64,000 bases of DNA. It comes from Evansella halocellulosilytica (lineage in GTDB: Bacteria > Bacillota > Bacilli > Bacillales > Salisediminibacteriaceae). The position numbers and the translations under genes are program-made. The notes under the pieces were generated by a model. That model saw only the letters and a list, made by a program, of their open reading frames with translations. It did not search any database and had not been told where the DNA came from. Position 1 is the stretch's first letter; every line of letters starts with the position of its first letter. Positions 1 to 9,413 of this stretch are shown piece after piece. Where the stretch lies: NCBI RefSeq assembly GCF_002335745.1, contig NZ_NIST01000001.1, forward strand, positions 2,991,636-3,055,635, read 5' to 3'.

Positions 1-343
1 TTAATAAGGCGGGTGCTATAATCCAAGAAAGGTCAATTGCAAGTACTTCTAATGTAACGACCGTTCCAATATTAGCGCCTAATATGATTCCAATTGAATG
101 TTTGAATGATAAGTATCCTGTTGCAACGAGCCCTACAGTCATAATCATTACGGCAGAACTACTTTGAAGAAGTGCTGTAATGACAACTCCTACAATAAAA
201 CTTTTAAATGGGTGGTCTACAGCTTTATAAAGAAACTTTTTCATTCTTTTCCCTTGTATATGAAAAAGGCCTTGTTTCATCACCGTCATTCCGAATAGAA
301 ATAGTGCAATATAAATAGCGAACATTGAAAAGATTTGATTCAT
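1..343 (-). CDS. yqeW: Na/Pi cotransporter family protein, partial (3' end outside window)
   Basis: This is the N-terminal 114 codons of a Na+/phosphate cotransporter (NptA/PF02690) that runs off the left edge. The reverse strand opens with ATG at 343 after an AGAGGAGGGG ribosome site at 351-360. The translation shows an N-terminal membrane helix, the family motif LLQSSSAVMI and a second element GANIGTVVT, which are the hallmarks of each inverted half of the transporter. It is predicted to be an inner-membrane phosphate or anion transporter. Its position divergent from rpsU matches B. subtilis yqeW. A second, full-length family member with a PhoU tail lies at 58183-59820. The family call is firm; the transported ion is inference. 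Confidence 0.85.
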   Translation of the reverse strand, partial: MNQIFSMFAIYIALFLFGMTVMKQGLFHIQGKRMKKFLYKAVDHPFKSFIVGVVITALLQSSSAVMIMTVGLVATGYLSFKHSIGIILGANIGTVVTLEVLAIDLSWIIAPALL

Positions 344-440
344 TCTTTTCCCCCTCCTCTGAACATGTGTATGGAAAAAGGTGGACAAGAATGACAAGTT
401 AAATGTAACAAAGCAATACTTGCTCTTTTAAACTTGTAAG

Positions 441-470
441 TTGACCAATACATACATTTTCATATATAAT
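441..470 (+). promoter_or_regulatory. SigA-type promoter for rpsU
   Basis: TTGACC (441-446) and TATAAT (465-470) are separated by 18 bp, about 59 bp before the rpsU start. This is a near-consensus vegetative promoter, expected for a ribosomal protein gene. Confidence 0.7.
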
Positions 471-528
471 CAATAAAGACATGCAATTTTGTATGTTTTG
501 ATTGGTTGTTCGGAGGGAGGGATATAGA

Positions 529-702
529 ATGGCAGAAACACGTGTACGTAAAAATGAATCTATCGATGCTGCTCTTCGTCGCTTCAAGAGAACGATGTCT
601 AAGGAAGGTACGTTGGCAGAAGTTCGTAAGCGAAAGCATTATGAAAAACCAAGTATTAAGCGTAAGAAAAAGTCCGAAGCGGCTCGTAAACGTAAGTTCT
701 AA
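529..702 (+). CDS. rpsU: 30S ribosomal protein S21
   Basis: A 57-residue, very basic protein opening [20 protein letters not shown] and ending in a Lys/Arg-rich tail, which matches bacterial S21 in length and sequence. S21 sits on the small-subunit platform near the anti-Shine-Dalgarno and helps initiation. The start at 529 is set by the GGAGGGAGG ribosome site at 512-520; an in-frame upstream ATG has no such site. It leads a short transcription unit with yqeY, 17 bp downstream, and has a clear promoter at 441-470. Confidence 0.97.
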   Translation: MAETRVRKNESIDAALRRFKRTMSKEGTLAEVRKRKHYEKPSIKRKKKSEAARKRKF

Positions 703-719
703 GGAGAGGGTGTAGATCC

Positions 720-1163
720 TTGAATCTTCTTGATCGTCTTAATCAAGATATGAAAGTAGCGATGAAGAATAAAGAGAAGCAACGTCTATCAGTGATTCGT
801 TCAGTGAAATCCTCTATTCAAAACGAAGCGATAAAGCTTGGTAGAGAAGTGACTGAGGATGAAGCGTTAACTGTTCTTAATCGTGAAATGAAACAAAGAA
901 AAGATTCCCTCCATGAATTTGAACAAGCTAATCGGATTGACTTAGTTGAAAAAACAAACTCAGAAATCAATATATTGGAAGAATACTTACCATCACAGTT
1001 ATCAGATGACGAGCTCGAACTCATTGTTCAAGAAACAATTGAAGAGGTCGGAGCGAATTCTAAAGCTGATATGGGGAAAGTGATGGGGGCCATCATGCCA
1101 AAGGTAAAAGGAAGAACAGATGGCAATAAAGTAAATCAACTAGTCCAAAAATCGTTATCATAA
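720..1163 (+). CDS. yqeY: YqeY (GatB/YqeY domain) protein
   Basis: A 147-residue single-domain YqeY family protein, related to the C-terminal helical domain of GatB, the tRNA-dependent amidotransferase subunit. The free-standing form is thought to bind tRNA or assist tRNA metabolism, but its exact role is unsettled. Recognisable pieces are [20 protein letters not shown] at the start and the C-terminal [18 protein letters not shown]. The start is TTG at 720, nine bases after AAGGAGAGGG. It follows rpsU closely, the conserved Bacillus pair, and is ended by a terminator at 1184-1216. Confidence 0.93.
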   Translation: MNLLDRLNQDMKVAMKNKEKQRLSVIRSVKSSIQNEAIKLGREVTEDEALTVLNREMKQRKDSLHEFEQANRIDLVEKTNSEINILEEYLPSQLSDDELELIVQETIEEVGANSKADMGKVMGAIMPKVKGRTDGNKVNQLVQKSLS

Positions 1164-1183
1164 ACAAAAAATGATGCGTATAG

Positions 1184-1216
1184 ACGCCTTGTGTTCGTAA
1201 GCACAGGGCGTTTTTA
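1184..1216 (+). terminator. Intrinsic terminator after yqeY
   Basis: The arms CGCCTTGTG and CACAGGGCG (one G-U pair) enclose an 8-nt loop and run into TTTTT. Confidence 0.8.
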
Positions 1217-1287
1217 TATTTTTAGTAAAAATGAGCCATCTTAATATCATAATCTGTCTATTTTTTATATAATTTAAGACGTAGGGG

Positions 1288-1313
1288 TGAAACCTTTAGC
1301 CTTTTACTCCGTA
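1288..1313 (+). promoter_or_regulatory. SigW-type ECF promoter of the nfeD-floA operon
   Basis: TGAAAC (1288-1293) and CGTA (1310-1313) are separated by exactly 16 bp. That is the TGAAAC-N16-CGTA form recognised by the extracytoplasmic-function sigma factor SigW. The orthologous yqeZ-yqfA-yqfB operon of B. subtilis is known to belong to the SigW regulon, so the site is supported by both pattern and context. Confidence 0.8.
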
Positions 1314-1359
1314 TATATTAATAAGATTTTTACATAAAAGAAAGGAGGATTAGCACCTT

Positions 1360-2709
1360 ATGAAAAAGTTACGTATGATGACCTTCATTTCTATGATCAT
1401 GTTTGCCTTTCTACTTACTTTCGTTCCGTCCCATACAGAAGGTGATAGTGATGGAGAGCTGGTTTATTATATCCCAGTCGAACAGGCAGTTGAAAGAGGG
1501 CTTTTATCTTTTCTTAATAGATCGATTACTGCAGCAGAAGAAGAAGGGGCAGATCATATTGTATTTGAAATAAATACACCAGGTGGATTAGTGGATGCTG
1601 CAAATGAAATCGCTTCATTAATTCAAAATACAAATACTCAAACGACTGCATTTGTAGTAAAAGAAGCGATGTCAGCTGGAGCTTATATTTCATTAAATGC
1701 AAATAATATTGTCATGTCACCAGGTTCAGAAATGGGTGCTGCGCAAGTCATTGAAGGTGGCTCTGGAACTGCGGCGGATGATAAAGCACATTCCGCTTGG
1801 CTGGCAGCGATGAAAAATGCAGCAGAATTAAATGACCGTGATCCACAGTATGCTTTAGCTATGGCGGATCCTACTATTGATTTACCTGAATACAGAGCAG
1901 GTGAAGGGCAACTATTAACGTTGACTGCTAGTGAAGCATATGAAGTCGGATATGCAGAGGCAATCGCTCGAGATCGTCAAGAGTTGTTACAATATTTAGG
2001 ACTTGAGAATGCAGAAGAAAGAGTGGCAGAGGTTAGTTTTGCTGAACAGATTGCACGATTTGTTACGCACCCAATCGTCATTCCGATCTTATTATCTATC
2101 GGAAGTATGGGATTAGTCCTTGAATTATATTCACCAGGTTTTGGAATCCCAGGAATCATGGGAGCTTCAGCGTTATTTTTATATTTCTTTGGTCATATGG
2201 TTGCAGGATTTGCCGGATGGGAAACATTTATTCTGTTCGCAGTAGGGGCTATATTATTGATTGTTGAAATATTTGTACCCGGTTTCGGTATCTTCGGTAT
2301 TATCGGAATCGGGGCAATCATCGGGAGCATGGTTTTAGCTTCCTATTCGACAATGAATATTTTACTATCTATTTTAATTGCCGCTGTTTTAACGATTATC
2401 GTTTCGGTACTTTTCTTTAAGTATGTTGGTTACCGAGGTCCATTAAAAAGAGTGGTTTTAAATGATGCAACAAAAAATGAAGAAGGATATGTATCCAATG
2501 AAACTCGTACTGAATTTGTCGGTAAAATTGGAGAGGTTATCACAACCCTTCGTCCATCAGGAACAGCATTAATCGAAGATGAACGACTTGACGTTGTTTC
2601 TGAAGGAGGATATATTGAACAAGGAAGGAAAGTGAAGGTAATCTCTACAGCAGGTTCTCGAATCGTTGTTCGAGAAGTGAGTGGAGATACCGAAAACAAA
2701 GAAAAATGA
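1360..2709 (+). CDS. yqeZ: NfeD-family membrane serine protease (YqeZ-like)
   Basis: A 449-residue long-form NfeD protein (NfeD1b). A signal/anchor segment (about residues 1-25) leads into a ClpP/crotonase-like serine-protease domain (about 30-230). The domain carries the motif EINTPGGLVDAA and the nucleophile motif SAGAYI (Ser near residue 105). Several membrane helices follow (about 235-350), and then a C-terminal OB-fold NfeD domain ending in a VxVISxxGxRIVV pattern. Long NfeD proteins cut hydrophobic C-termini and accompany stomatin or flotillin partners. FloA is encoded 22 bp downstream in the same SigW-driven operon. ATG at 1360 follows AAAGGAGG. Family and partner are firm; the substrate is unknown. 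Confidence 0.92.
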   Translation: MKKLRMMTFISMIMFAFLLTFVPSHTEGDSDGELVYYIPVEQAVERGLLSFLNRSITAAEEEGADHIVFEINTPGGLVDAANEIASLIQNTNTQTTAFVVKEAMSAGAYISLNANNIVMSPGSEMGAAQVIEGGSGTAADDKAHSAWLAAMKNAAELNDRDPQYALAMADPTIDLPEYRAGEGQLLTLTASEAYEVGYAEAIARDRQELLQYLGLENAEERVAEVSFAEQIARFVTHPIVIPILLSIGSMGLVLELYSPGFGIPGIMGASALFLYFFGHMVAGFAGWETFILFAVGAILLIVEIFVPGFGIFGIIGIGAIIGSMVLASYSTMNILLSILIAAVLTIIVSVLFFKYVGYRGPLKRVVLNDATKNEEGYVSNETRTEFVGKIGEVITTLRPSGTALIEDERLDVVSEGGYIEQGRKVKVISTAGSRIVVREVSGDTENKEK

Positions 2710-2731
2710 ATGATTAAAAGGAGGAAGTATT

Positions 2732-3736
2732 ATGCCAGCAGAAATTGGCCTAATTATTACGTTAGGACTTATTATCGTAGCATTAGCAGTATTATTCACT
2801 TTTGTTCCAGTAGCACTATGGATTTCAGCATGGGCAGCTGGAGTAAGAGTTGGGATCTTCCAATTAGTAGGAATGAGACTTCGTCGAGTTATCCCTCACC
2901 GGGTAGTAAATCCGTTAATTAAAGCGGTTAAAGCCGGTCTTGACATTAGTACGAATAAATTAGAGGGTCACTACTTAGCAGGTGGTAACGTTGACCGCGT
3001 TGTAAATGCGTTAATTGCAGCACAACGTGCAAACATCGATTTAAGCTTTGAGCGCTGTGCAGCAATTGATCTTGCTGGACGTGATGTATTAGAAGCTGTT
3101 CAAATGAGTGTAAACCCGAAAGTAATTGAAACACCATTCATTGCCGGTGTTGCAATGGACGGAATTGAAGTAAAAGCGAAGGCACGTATTACAGTTCGTG
3201 CAAACATTGATCGATTAGTCGGGGGTGCAGGTGAAGATACTGTCATCGCTCGTGTAGGTGAGGGGATTGTATCAACAATCGGTTCTGCAGAGAACCATAA
3301 AGAAGTATTAGAAAACCCTGACATGATCTCTCAAACAGTTTTGAAAAAAGGATTGGACTCTGGTACAGCATTTGAAATTTTATCGATCGATATTGCAGAT
3401 ATTGATATCGGTAAAAACATCGGTGCAGGGCTACAAACTGATCAAGCAGAAGCAGACAAAGTGATTGCGCAAGCAAAAGCTGAAGAACGTCGTGCGATGG
3501 CCGTAGCAAAAGAACAAGAAATGAGTGCGCGAGTAGAAGAAATGCGTGCAAAAGTTGTTGAAGCTGAGGCAGAAGTACCACTAGCGATGTCTGAAGCATT
3601 ACGCTCTGGAAATATGGGAGTCATGGACTACATGAACTTAAAAAACGTCATGGCTGATACAGATATGCGTGAATCGATTGGAAAAGCAACTGATGATGAT
3701 ACTGACAATAATGAGGGCGGACGCAAAAAATATTAA
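2732..3736 (+). CDS. floA: Flotillin-like protein FloA
   Basis: A 334-residue FloA/UPF0365 protein, the usual length. An N-terminal membrane hairpin (about residues 1-30, starting [16 protein letters not shown]) is followed by a PHB/SPFH-like domain and an Ala/Glu-rich coiled coil (about 235-290). FloA scaffolds detergent-resistant membrane microdomains that organise signalling and secretion. The gene follows its NfeD partner with an AAAAGGAGG ribosome site and precedes yqfB, the same trio as in B. subtilis. Expression is probably cell-envelope-stress responsive through the upstream SigW promoter. Confidence 0.96.
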   Translation: MPAEIGLIITLGLIIVALAVLFTFVPVALWISAWAAGVRVGIFQLVGMRLRRVIPHRVVNPLIKAVKAGLDISTNKLEGHYLAGGNVDRVVNALIAAQRANIDLSFERCAAIDLAGRDVLEAVQMSVNPKVIETPFIAGVAMDGIEVKAKARITVRANIDRLVGGAGEDTVIARVGEGIVSTIGSAENHKEVLENPDMISQTVLKKGLDSGTAFEILSIDIADIDIGKNIGAGLQTDQAEADKVIAQAKAEERRAMAVAKEQEMSARVEEMRAKVVEAEAEVPLAMSEALRSGNMGVMDYMNLKNVMADTDMRESIGKATDDDTDNNEGGRKKY

Positions 3737-3788
3737 GAAAAGAAACGTTTGAATTCTTTTCTGACCTCGAGGAAGGAGTCAGTAGCAA

Positions 3789-4325
3789 ATGCAAGGATTA
3801 TTAGAAAATCCACTTATTCTTTTCTTTATCATTGCAGCAATATTGAGCTTCTTTCAAGGGTTAGGTGGCAACAAAAAGCAGGAGAATAAACGACCTAACC
3901 GCCCTCAAAACCGTCCAGCAGAAACTGGACAGTCACATAGGGAGGAAGAAGTTGACTGGCGTGAAATCTTCAAACAGGAGACACAAACTGTTGAAGAAAG
4001 ACGCGAAACTACTCGTCAGCCGTCAGCAGAAAATAGCAGTCCCCTTTCAAGGGATGGAGAAAAAGAATTAAATAAAACAAACGAAGAGCTGTTAGAGCGA
4101 TATGAAAATCTAAAGAAACGGAAACAAGAAGCAAAAAGAAATGCATCTAAAATTGAAAACTCTCCAATACAAAACTCGGACTTGACGAAAAATCGTAAAT
4201 CCAAAGTGGAACTTGATTTCTCTAGTATTTCGAGAGATGAAGCTGTTAAAGGGATCATTTGGTCTGAAATCTTAGGCAAACCACGATCGCGTAAACCGAG
4301 AGAAACGTTTTCATATCGCAAATAG
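3789..4325 (+). CDS. YqfB-like small membrane protein, function unknown
   Basis: A 178-residue protein and third gene of the nfeD-floA operon. One hydrophobic helix lies at the N-terminus (about residues 5-25, LILFFIIAAILSFFQGL). The rest is a long, charged, Gln/Arg/Glu/Lys-rich, probably disordered or helical cytoplasmic tail. It occupies the position of B. subtilis yqfB, but the low-complexity tail makes homology hard to confirm by eye. A membrane-tethered accessory of the flotillin/NfeD system is a reasonable inference only. ATG at 3789 follows GAGGAAGGAGT. A terminator lies 10 bp after the stop codon. Confidence 0.75.
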   Translation: MQGLLENPLILFFIIAAILSFFQGLGGNKKQENKRPNRPQNRPAETGQSHREEEVDWREIFKQETQTVEERRETTRQPSAENSSPLSRDGEKELNKTNEELLERYENLKKRKQEAKRNASKIENSPIQNSDLTKNRKSKVELDFSSISRDEAVKGIIWSEILGKPRSRKPRETFSYRK

Positions 4326-4334
4326 TTACTTCTT

Positions 4335-4369
4335 AAAAGCCTTCACACATGTTGTGTGAAGGCTTTTTT
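4335..4369 (+). terminator. Intrinsic terminator after the floA operon
   Basis: Arms AAAAGCCTTCACAC and GTGTGAAGGCTTTTTT form a strong hairpin followed by a T run. Confidence 0.88.
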
Positions 4370-4606
4370 GACGTTAATCTGAGCTTGTTACAGAAATTGT
4401 ACCTCATACATCCAAAGACGTGTCATTTAACACCACTCTCTTAAATTCTACATACTGCTGAACAATTACTACCTTCGTGCTTAACAGTAAGTTCCTGCAC
4501 TAACACATCCATTTACAGAGATATTGTTATTCACCTCTCATTTGTACGATTTGTTGTGATAGGACTGTGAGATTTTACATACATATGAGTTGAAGGGGGG
4601 TTCGTC

Positions 4607-4894
4607 ATGAAAAAGTTTCAGAGAGTGATCAGACAATGGATGACGAAGAATATGGATCTTCCTGCGGATGTCATGATGGATTTACCTAGGGTGACCATGA
4701 TTGGTCACTTTCATATTTATATTGAAAATCACCGTGGACTTATTCGATTTACAAACGACGAATTACGATTGAGGTTAACCGAAGGAGAGCTACTCATTAA
4801 AGGAAAATCATTCGTAATAAAAAATATTTTACCTGAAGAAATCCTTTTAGAAGGCGTCGTTGATGATGTCAAATTTATTCACAACAATTCATAA
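4607..4894 (+). CDS. yqfC: Sporulation protein YqfC
   Basis: A 95-residue YabP/YqfC family protein opening MKKFQRVIRQWMTKNMDLPA and continuing with the LPRVTMIGHFHIYIENHRG segment typical of the family. It is produced in the mother cell under SigE in B. subtilis and belongs to the sporulation-specific yqfCD pair; its molecular role is not defined. A CATACATA element at 4578-4585 could be a SigE -10 sequence, but no convincing -35 was seen. ATG at 4607 follows GAAGGGGGG. The yqfD start lies 15 bp downstream. Confidence 0.92.
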   Translation: MKKFQRVIRQWMTKNMDLPADVMMDLPRVTMIGHFHIYIENHRGLIRFTNDELRLRLTEGELLIKGKSFVIKNILPEEILLEGVVDDVKFIHNNS

Positions 4895-4909
4895 AGAAGG
4901 TGAGATAAA

Positions 4910-6097
4910 ATGAAAAATAACTGGGTACATAAAGTAACTGGAAGTGTAAGAGTGAAAATTAGAGGACCTTATCCAGAACTATTTATAAACCGCTGTATTT
5001 ATGAAAATATCCGTGTGTGGGACATCCAATATCCGGGTAGTGATGTCCTTGTTTGTACGATCTTTTTGGACGAGGTGCCCAAACTTCGAAAGCTTGCCAG
5101 ACGATCAAACTGTAAGATCTCGTTTTTGGAACGGAAAGGCCTGCCGTTCATATATAAAAAATTAAAGAGGCGGAGCGGATTAATGATAGGTGCCCTGCTT
5201 TTTTTCATCTTACTATTATCATTGTCAAATATGGTGTGGAACATTGAAATTGATGGTGCTTCGCCCGAAGTTGAACATGAATTAAGGCAGGCTGTGACTG
5301 ATTTAGGGGTTAGAAAAGGAGCATTTCAGTTTCGCTTACCGAAGCCTGAAGAGATACAGTCATTTGTAACAGATGAAATTAGTAGCGCAACTTGGATTGG
5401 GGTAACGGTAAAAGGAACGACCTATCATTTTCAAGTAGTAGAAAAGGAAATAGCTGAAAAGGAACCAGCCGAAGCACCAGGGCACCTTGTAGCGAATAGA
5501 AAAGCTGTCATAAAAGACATATTTATCGAAGATGGTCGGCCGGTTATCGAGCCGAATCAAGTCGTTGAAAAAGGGGACTTGCTCGTTTCAGGGCTCATTG
5601 GCAAAGAAGGGGCAGAGCAGAGAGTCTCAGCAAAAGGTGAAGTGTTTGGTGAATTTTGGTATAAAACGACAGTTGAATTACCTGTTGAAAAAGAATTGGA
5701 TGTAGCAACTGGTGAGAGACATAAAACGCACGAGTTGCATTTAGGGTCTTTCTCATTCCCGTTTTGGGGTTGGACCCCTCCAGAATACGAACAAACGAAA
5801 ATAGAAGAACATAAAACGAATTGGAGTATTTTTGGCTATACTATTCCTATTCATTATGGAAGTAAAGAATATTTCGAGACGGAAAGGGCTGTCATTGCTC
5901 CGTCTAAAAAAGAGCTAATATCATTGGCAGTTGAAAAAGGAGCAGAAAAATTATTACAAAGTTTTACTGAAAAAGCTGAAATAAAAGGCGAAAAAGTTTT
6001 GCACCATAGGGTTGAGGGTGGTAAAGTTATAGTAACTATTCACTATCGGATAGTAGATCAAATTGCGGAAAAACAACCGATAATTCAAGGAGACTGA
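4910..6097 (+). CDS. yqfD: Sporulation protein YqfD
   Basis: A 395-residue YqfD/SpoIV family sporulation membrane protein. A cytosolic N-terminal region (about 1-90) precedes one membrane helix at about 90-110 (LMIGALLFFILLLSLSN) and then a large extracytoplasmic domain. It is required for normal spore formation in the family and is presumably made by the mother cell with YqfC. The gene sits between yqfC and phoH, as in other Bacillaceae, and its stop is 5 bp before the phoH start, so translation may be coupled. Identity is strong; the mechanism is not known. Confidence 0.92.
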   Translation: MKNNWVHKVTGSVRVKIRGPYPELFINRCIYENIRVWDIQYPGSDVLVCTIFLDEVPKLRKLARRSNCKISFLERKGLPFIYKKLKRRSGLMIGALLFFILLLSLSNMVWNIEIDGASPEVEHELRQAVTDLGVRKGAFQFRLPKPEEIQSFVTDEISSATWIGVTVKGTTYHFQVVEKEIAEKEPAEAPGHLVANRKAVIKDIFIEDGRPVIEPNQVVEKGDLLVSGLIGKEGAEQRVSAKGEVFGEFWYKTTVELPVEKELDVATGERHKTHELHLGSFSFPFWGWTPPEYEQTKIEEHKTNWSIFGYTIPIHYGSKEYFETERAVIAPSKKELISLAVEKGAEKLLQSFTEKAEIKGEKVLHHRVEGGKVIVTIHYRIVDQIAEKQPIIQGD

Positions 6098-6102
6098 GAA
6101 GA

Positions 6103-7065
6103 TTGACAGAAAAACGGCAAACGATTCAGTTAGGTGTACAAAATGCGAATGAAGTACAAGCTTTATTCGGACCTAATGACAGACATTTAAAAAGACTAGA
6201 AGAAGCTTTAAATACAACGATTTTAACACGAGGAGAAGAGGTTATGGTAACTGGTTCTCCCGAGGATATACAAAAGATAGAAGATGTCTTACAAGTGCTC
6301 ATTCAGTTAATTCGTAAAGGCATCAATATTCAAGAAAGAGACGTCGTTTATGCTGCACAACTAGCGAATCGAGGCATGTTAGATGAAATTTTTGATCTTT
6401 ACGAAGAAAAAGTAACAACAACTGCAAAAGGAAAGCCAATTTTAGCAAAAACCCTCGGTCAAAGGCATTACTTATCAGCGTTGAAAAAAAATGATATCGT
6501 TTTTGGTATCGGTCCTGCTGGTACAGGGAAAACGTACTTGGCCGTCGTAATGGCAGTCCATGCATTAAAAGAAGGTCAAGTAAAACGCATTGTCTTAACG
6601 AGGCCAGCTGTCGAAGCTGGAGAAAGTCTTGGTTTTTTACCAGGGGATTTAAAAGAAAAAGTAGATCCTTATTTAAGACCACTTTACGATGCTTTGCATG
6701 ATGTTTTAGGTGTTGAGCAGACAACTCGTTTAATGGAGCGGGGGACAATCGAAATCGCACCCCTTGCTTACATGAGAGGGCGTACTTTAGACGATTCCTA
6801 CGTCATATTAGATGAAGCACAAAATACGACTTCAGAACAGATCAAAATGTTTTTAACGAGGTTAGGTTTCGGATCAAACATGGTTGTTACCGGAGATTTA
6901 ACACAAGTCGATTTACCAAAAGGAAAAATATCAGGATTAAAGGTTGCTATTGACATATTAAAACACGTTGAAGGACTTTCGTTCATTTATTTGGAATCTG
7001 CAGATGTCGTGAGGCATACACTCGTTCAACGAATTATAGATGCATATGAAAAAGATCATGAATAA
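6103..7065 (+). CDS. phoH: PhoH-like ATPase
   Basis: A 320-residue cytoplasmic PhoH family P-loop NTPase. An N-terminal KH-like region (about 1-110) precedes the ATPase core. Walker A is GPAGTGKT at residues 137-144, followed by the RPAVEAGESLGFLPGD stretch, and Walker B is VILDEAQN. The relation to RNA helicases and the constant neighbourhood with ybeY and era suggest a role in RNA metabolism. The start is TTG at 6103 about ten bases after CAAGGAG, which matches the family's N-terminus. The phosphate-starvation name comes from E. coli and does not imply phosphate control here. Confidence 0.95.
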   Translation: MTEKRQTIQLGVQNANEVQALFGPNDRHLKRLEEALNTTILTRGEEVMVTGSPEDIQKIEDVLQVLIQLIRKGINIQERDVVYAAQLANRGMLDEIFDLYEEKVTTTAKGKPILAKTLGQRHYLSALKKNDIVFGIGPAGTGKTYLAVVMAVHALKEGQVKRIVLTRPAVEAGESLGFLPGDLKEKVDPYLRPLYDALHDVLGVEQTTRLMERGTIEIAPLAYMRGRTLDDSYVILDEAQNTTSEQIKMFLTRLGFGSNMVVTGDLTQVDLPKGKISGLKVAIDILKHVEGLSFIYLESADVVRHTLVQRIIDAYEKDHE

Positions 7066-7121
7066 CCTCTTTTGTTAGACAAGATAGGGTTCTGATATGT
7101 GTTGCGAGGTGGGGAATCATT

Positions 7122-9413
7122 ATGGGGAAGCGTTCTTCTATTGAACATCAAAAATGGTGGCAAAAGCTAAAAAATCACCGTTATATTCGTATTTTTCTAT
7201 TTATCATATTAGGCTTAGTTACTTATGCCTTAATGTTTTCTAATGTTATTCCTGACACACTCGAAGTAGAAATGGGTGGGGTTGCAGACCAGGATATCCG
7301 TTCTCCTCTTACGATTGAGAATAAGCAAGAAACAGAACGATTAAGGCAAGACGCGTATGACTCTGTCGAACCTGTCTATTCTTCTAATCCTAGGTATGCC
7401 CAAAATCAAATTGAACGTATAAATGAAATCTTCACGACTGTAAAGCATGTTCAAACAGAAGCGAAAGAGCGTGAAGAAGAAATTGAAGAAATAGAAGAAG
7501 AAGCAGAGTATGCAGATGAAGAGCAAGCTGATGACATTCTTGAAGATATCCCTGAAGAAATCACCTTAGATGATCAGCTGGAGAAGGTTCGGCAAATTAT
7601 TACTGAGCAAACGAGTGAAGATTTGAGTGAGGATACGTTAGTAACATTATTAGAATCAACAGAAGATGAGCTTGAAATTGCTCAAGAAACGACGACTAAT
7701 GCTATTCATGATGTCATGAGTGATGATATACATATCGATGAAGTAGAGGAAGCAAAAAATAGTGCAGAAAGAAAAGTATTGATTCCTACTGTAGATCCAA
7801 AGCTGTATCGGTCAATGATTGAGTTAGCACGATTTGGAATTACTGCAAACTACTTATTAGACGAAGAAGCAACTGAAGATGCAAGGCAAGATGCTGTTGA
7901 TGAAATAGAGCCTGTTTTAATACGGGAAGGCCAGTTGCTCGTTGAAGAAGGCCAAGTGATCACTTCTGAAATTTATAACCAGCTTGCACTGGTCGGATTG
8001 CTGGAAGATCATACGATTGTCTATCCATTTGTCGGATTAGCATTCATCGTCATACTGTTAATCTCTATGTTAGCTTACTACTTAGGTGACGCAAAAACGA
8101 CTTTACAAACGAACAATACACATTTATTGATGTATGTACTTATTTATTCTGCGACACTCGTTTTGTTAAAAATTGTTAGTTTCACGCACATCATTGAGAT
8201 TGAAGGGATGACATACGTCGTTCCGGTGGCGATGGGAACGATGTTAATTACAACATTGCTCCACTCACGAGTGGCACTTTTTACGAGTATGGTTTTTGCC
8301 ATTGTTTCGAGTGTGATGTTCAATGGGCAGTCAGCTGGTATAATTGACTATTCTCATGGAATTTATGTATTCTTTAGTTCTGTAGCGGGTGTCTTTTTCT
8401 TAAGTAAGTCTCATCGTGTTATGAGAATATTACAATCAGGATTATTTGTCGGTTTAATTAATGTATTAGTCATCGTGTCATTAATTATGCTAAAAAATGG
8501 ACAATATAACTTAATAGACGTCGGTTTCCACGTCGGGTTTGGAATGGTATCAGGTTTTGTTGCAGCTGTTTTAACACTTGGGCTTCTCCCATTTTTTGAG
8601 GCTGGGTTTGGCGTTTTATCAACGACGAAATTAATTGAGTTATCGAGTCCAAACCATCCATTACTTAGAAAAATATTGCTTGAAGCGCCAGGGACGTATC
8701 ACCATAGTGTGATTGTCGCTAATTTGGCAGAAGGGGCATGCGAATCTGTTGGGGCAAATGGCTTATTAGCAAGAGTAGGGGCTTATTATCATGATCTCGG
8801 TAAGACGAGACGTCCTCATTTCTTTATAGAAAATCAAATGAAAATGGATAATCCTCATGATAAAATATCGCCTCAGCTTAGCAAGACGATCATTATTGCT
8901 CATCCATATGATGGGGCAGACATGTTAAAAGAATATAAGATGCCTAAAGAAATTATCGGTATTGCTGAACAACACCACGGTACAACATTACTTAAATATT
9001 TTTACCATAAAGCTTCTCAAGAGTCAGAACAGCCAATTCATGAAGAGGAGTTCAGATATCCGGGGCCGAAAGCACAAACGAAAGAAGCAGCGATCGTCGG
9101 AATCGCAGACTGTGTTGAAGCAGCCGTTCGTTCGATGAACAAACCGACTCCAGAGAAAATTGATAATCTTGTAAGGAAAATTATTACAGACCGTTTAGAG
9201 GATGGACAGTTTGACGAATGTGATTTAACGTTAAAACAATTGAATACTGTAGCTACATCTATTTGTGAAACGTTACAAGGGACGTTCCACTCACGCATTG
9301 AATATCCAGATGACGATGTGAAAAAAGAGAAAAAAGAAAAAGTGAAAGAGAAAAAAGAAAAAGTGAAAGAGAAAAAAGAAGTGAAAGAAGAAGGTGATAA
9401 GCATGACAACTAG
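7122..9413 (+). CDS. pgpH: Cyclic di-AMP phosphodiesterase PgpH (7TM-HD)
   Basis: A 763-residue polytopic enzyme that hydrolyses c-di-AMP to pApA. One helix (about residues 20-40) leads to a large, Glu-rich extracellular 7TMR-HDED domain, then seven membrane helices (about 300-510). A cytoplasmic HD domain follows, containing GTYHHSVIVANLAEGA, YYHDLGK and EQHHGTT as metal-ligand motifs. The last about 30 residues are an unusual run of KEKKEKV-type repeats (DNA 9315-9390). ATG at 7122 follows GAGGTGGGG. The gene is in the phoH-pgpH-ybeY-dgkA-cdd-era string. Its 3' end overlaps ybeY by 11 bp. Confidence 0.95.
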   Translation: MGKRSSIEHQKWWQKLKNHRYIRIFLFIILGLVTYALMFSNVIPDTLEVEMGGVADQDIRSPLTIENKQETERLRQDAYDSVEPVYSSNPRYAQNQIERINEIFTTVKHVQTEAKEREEEIEEIEEEAEYADEEQADDILEDIPEEITLDDQLEKVRQIITEQTSEDLSEDTLVTLLESTEDELEIAQETTTNAIHDVMSDDIHIDEVEEAKNSAERKVLIPTVDPKLYRSMIELARFGITANYLLDEEATEDARQDAVDEIEPVLIREGQLLVEEGQVITSEIYNQLALVGLLEDHTIVYPFVGLAFIVILLISMLAYYLGDAKTTLQTNNTHLLMYVLIYSATLVLLKIVSFTHIIEIEGMTYVVPVAMGTMLITTLLHSRVALFTSMVFAIVSSVMFNGQSAGIIDYSHGIYVFFSSVAGVFFLSKSHRVMRILQSGLFVGLINVLVIVSLIMLKNGQYNLIDVGFHVGFGMVSGFVAAVLTLGLLPFFEAGFGVLSTTKLIELSSPNHPLLRKILLEAPGTYHHSVIVANLAEGACESVGANGLLARVGAYYHDLGKTRRPHFFIENQMKMDNPHDKISPQLSKTIIIAHPYDGADMLKEYKMPKEIIGIAEQHHGTTLLKYFYHKASQESEQPIHEEEFRYPGPKAQTKEAAIVGIADCVEAAVRSMNKPTPEKIDNLVRKIITDRLEDGQFDECDLTLKQLNTVATSICETLQGTFHSRIEYPDDDVKKEKKEKVKEKKEKVKEKKEVKEEGDKHDN

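Noticed and set aside
4578-4585. SigE -10 element upstream of yqfC
   Set aside because: CATACATA fits and the gene class is SigE controlled, but no acceptable -35 at the right spacing was found, so it is not listed as a separate promoter.
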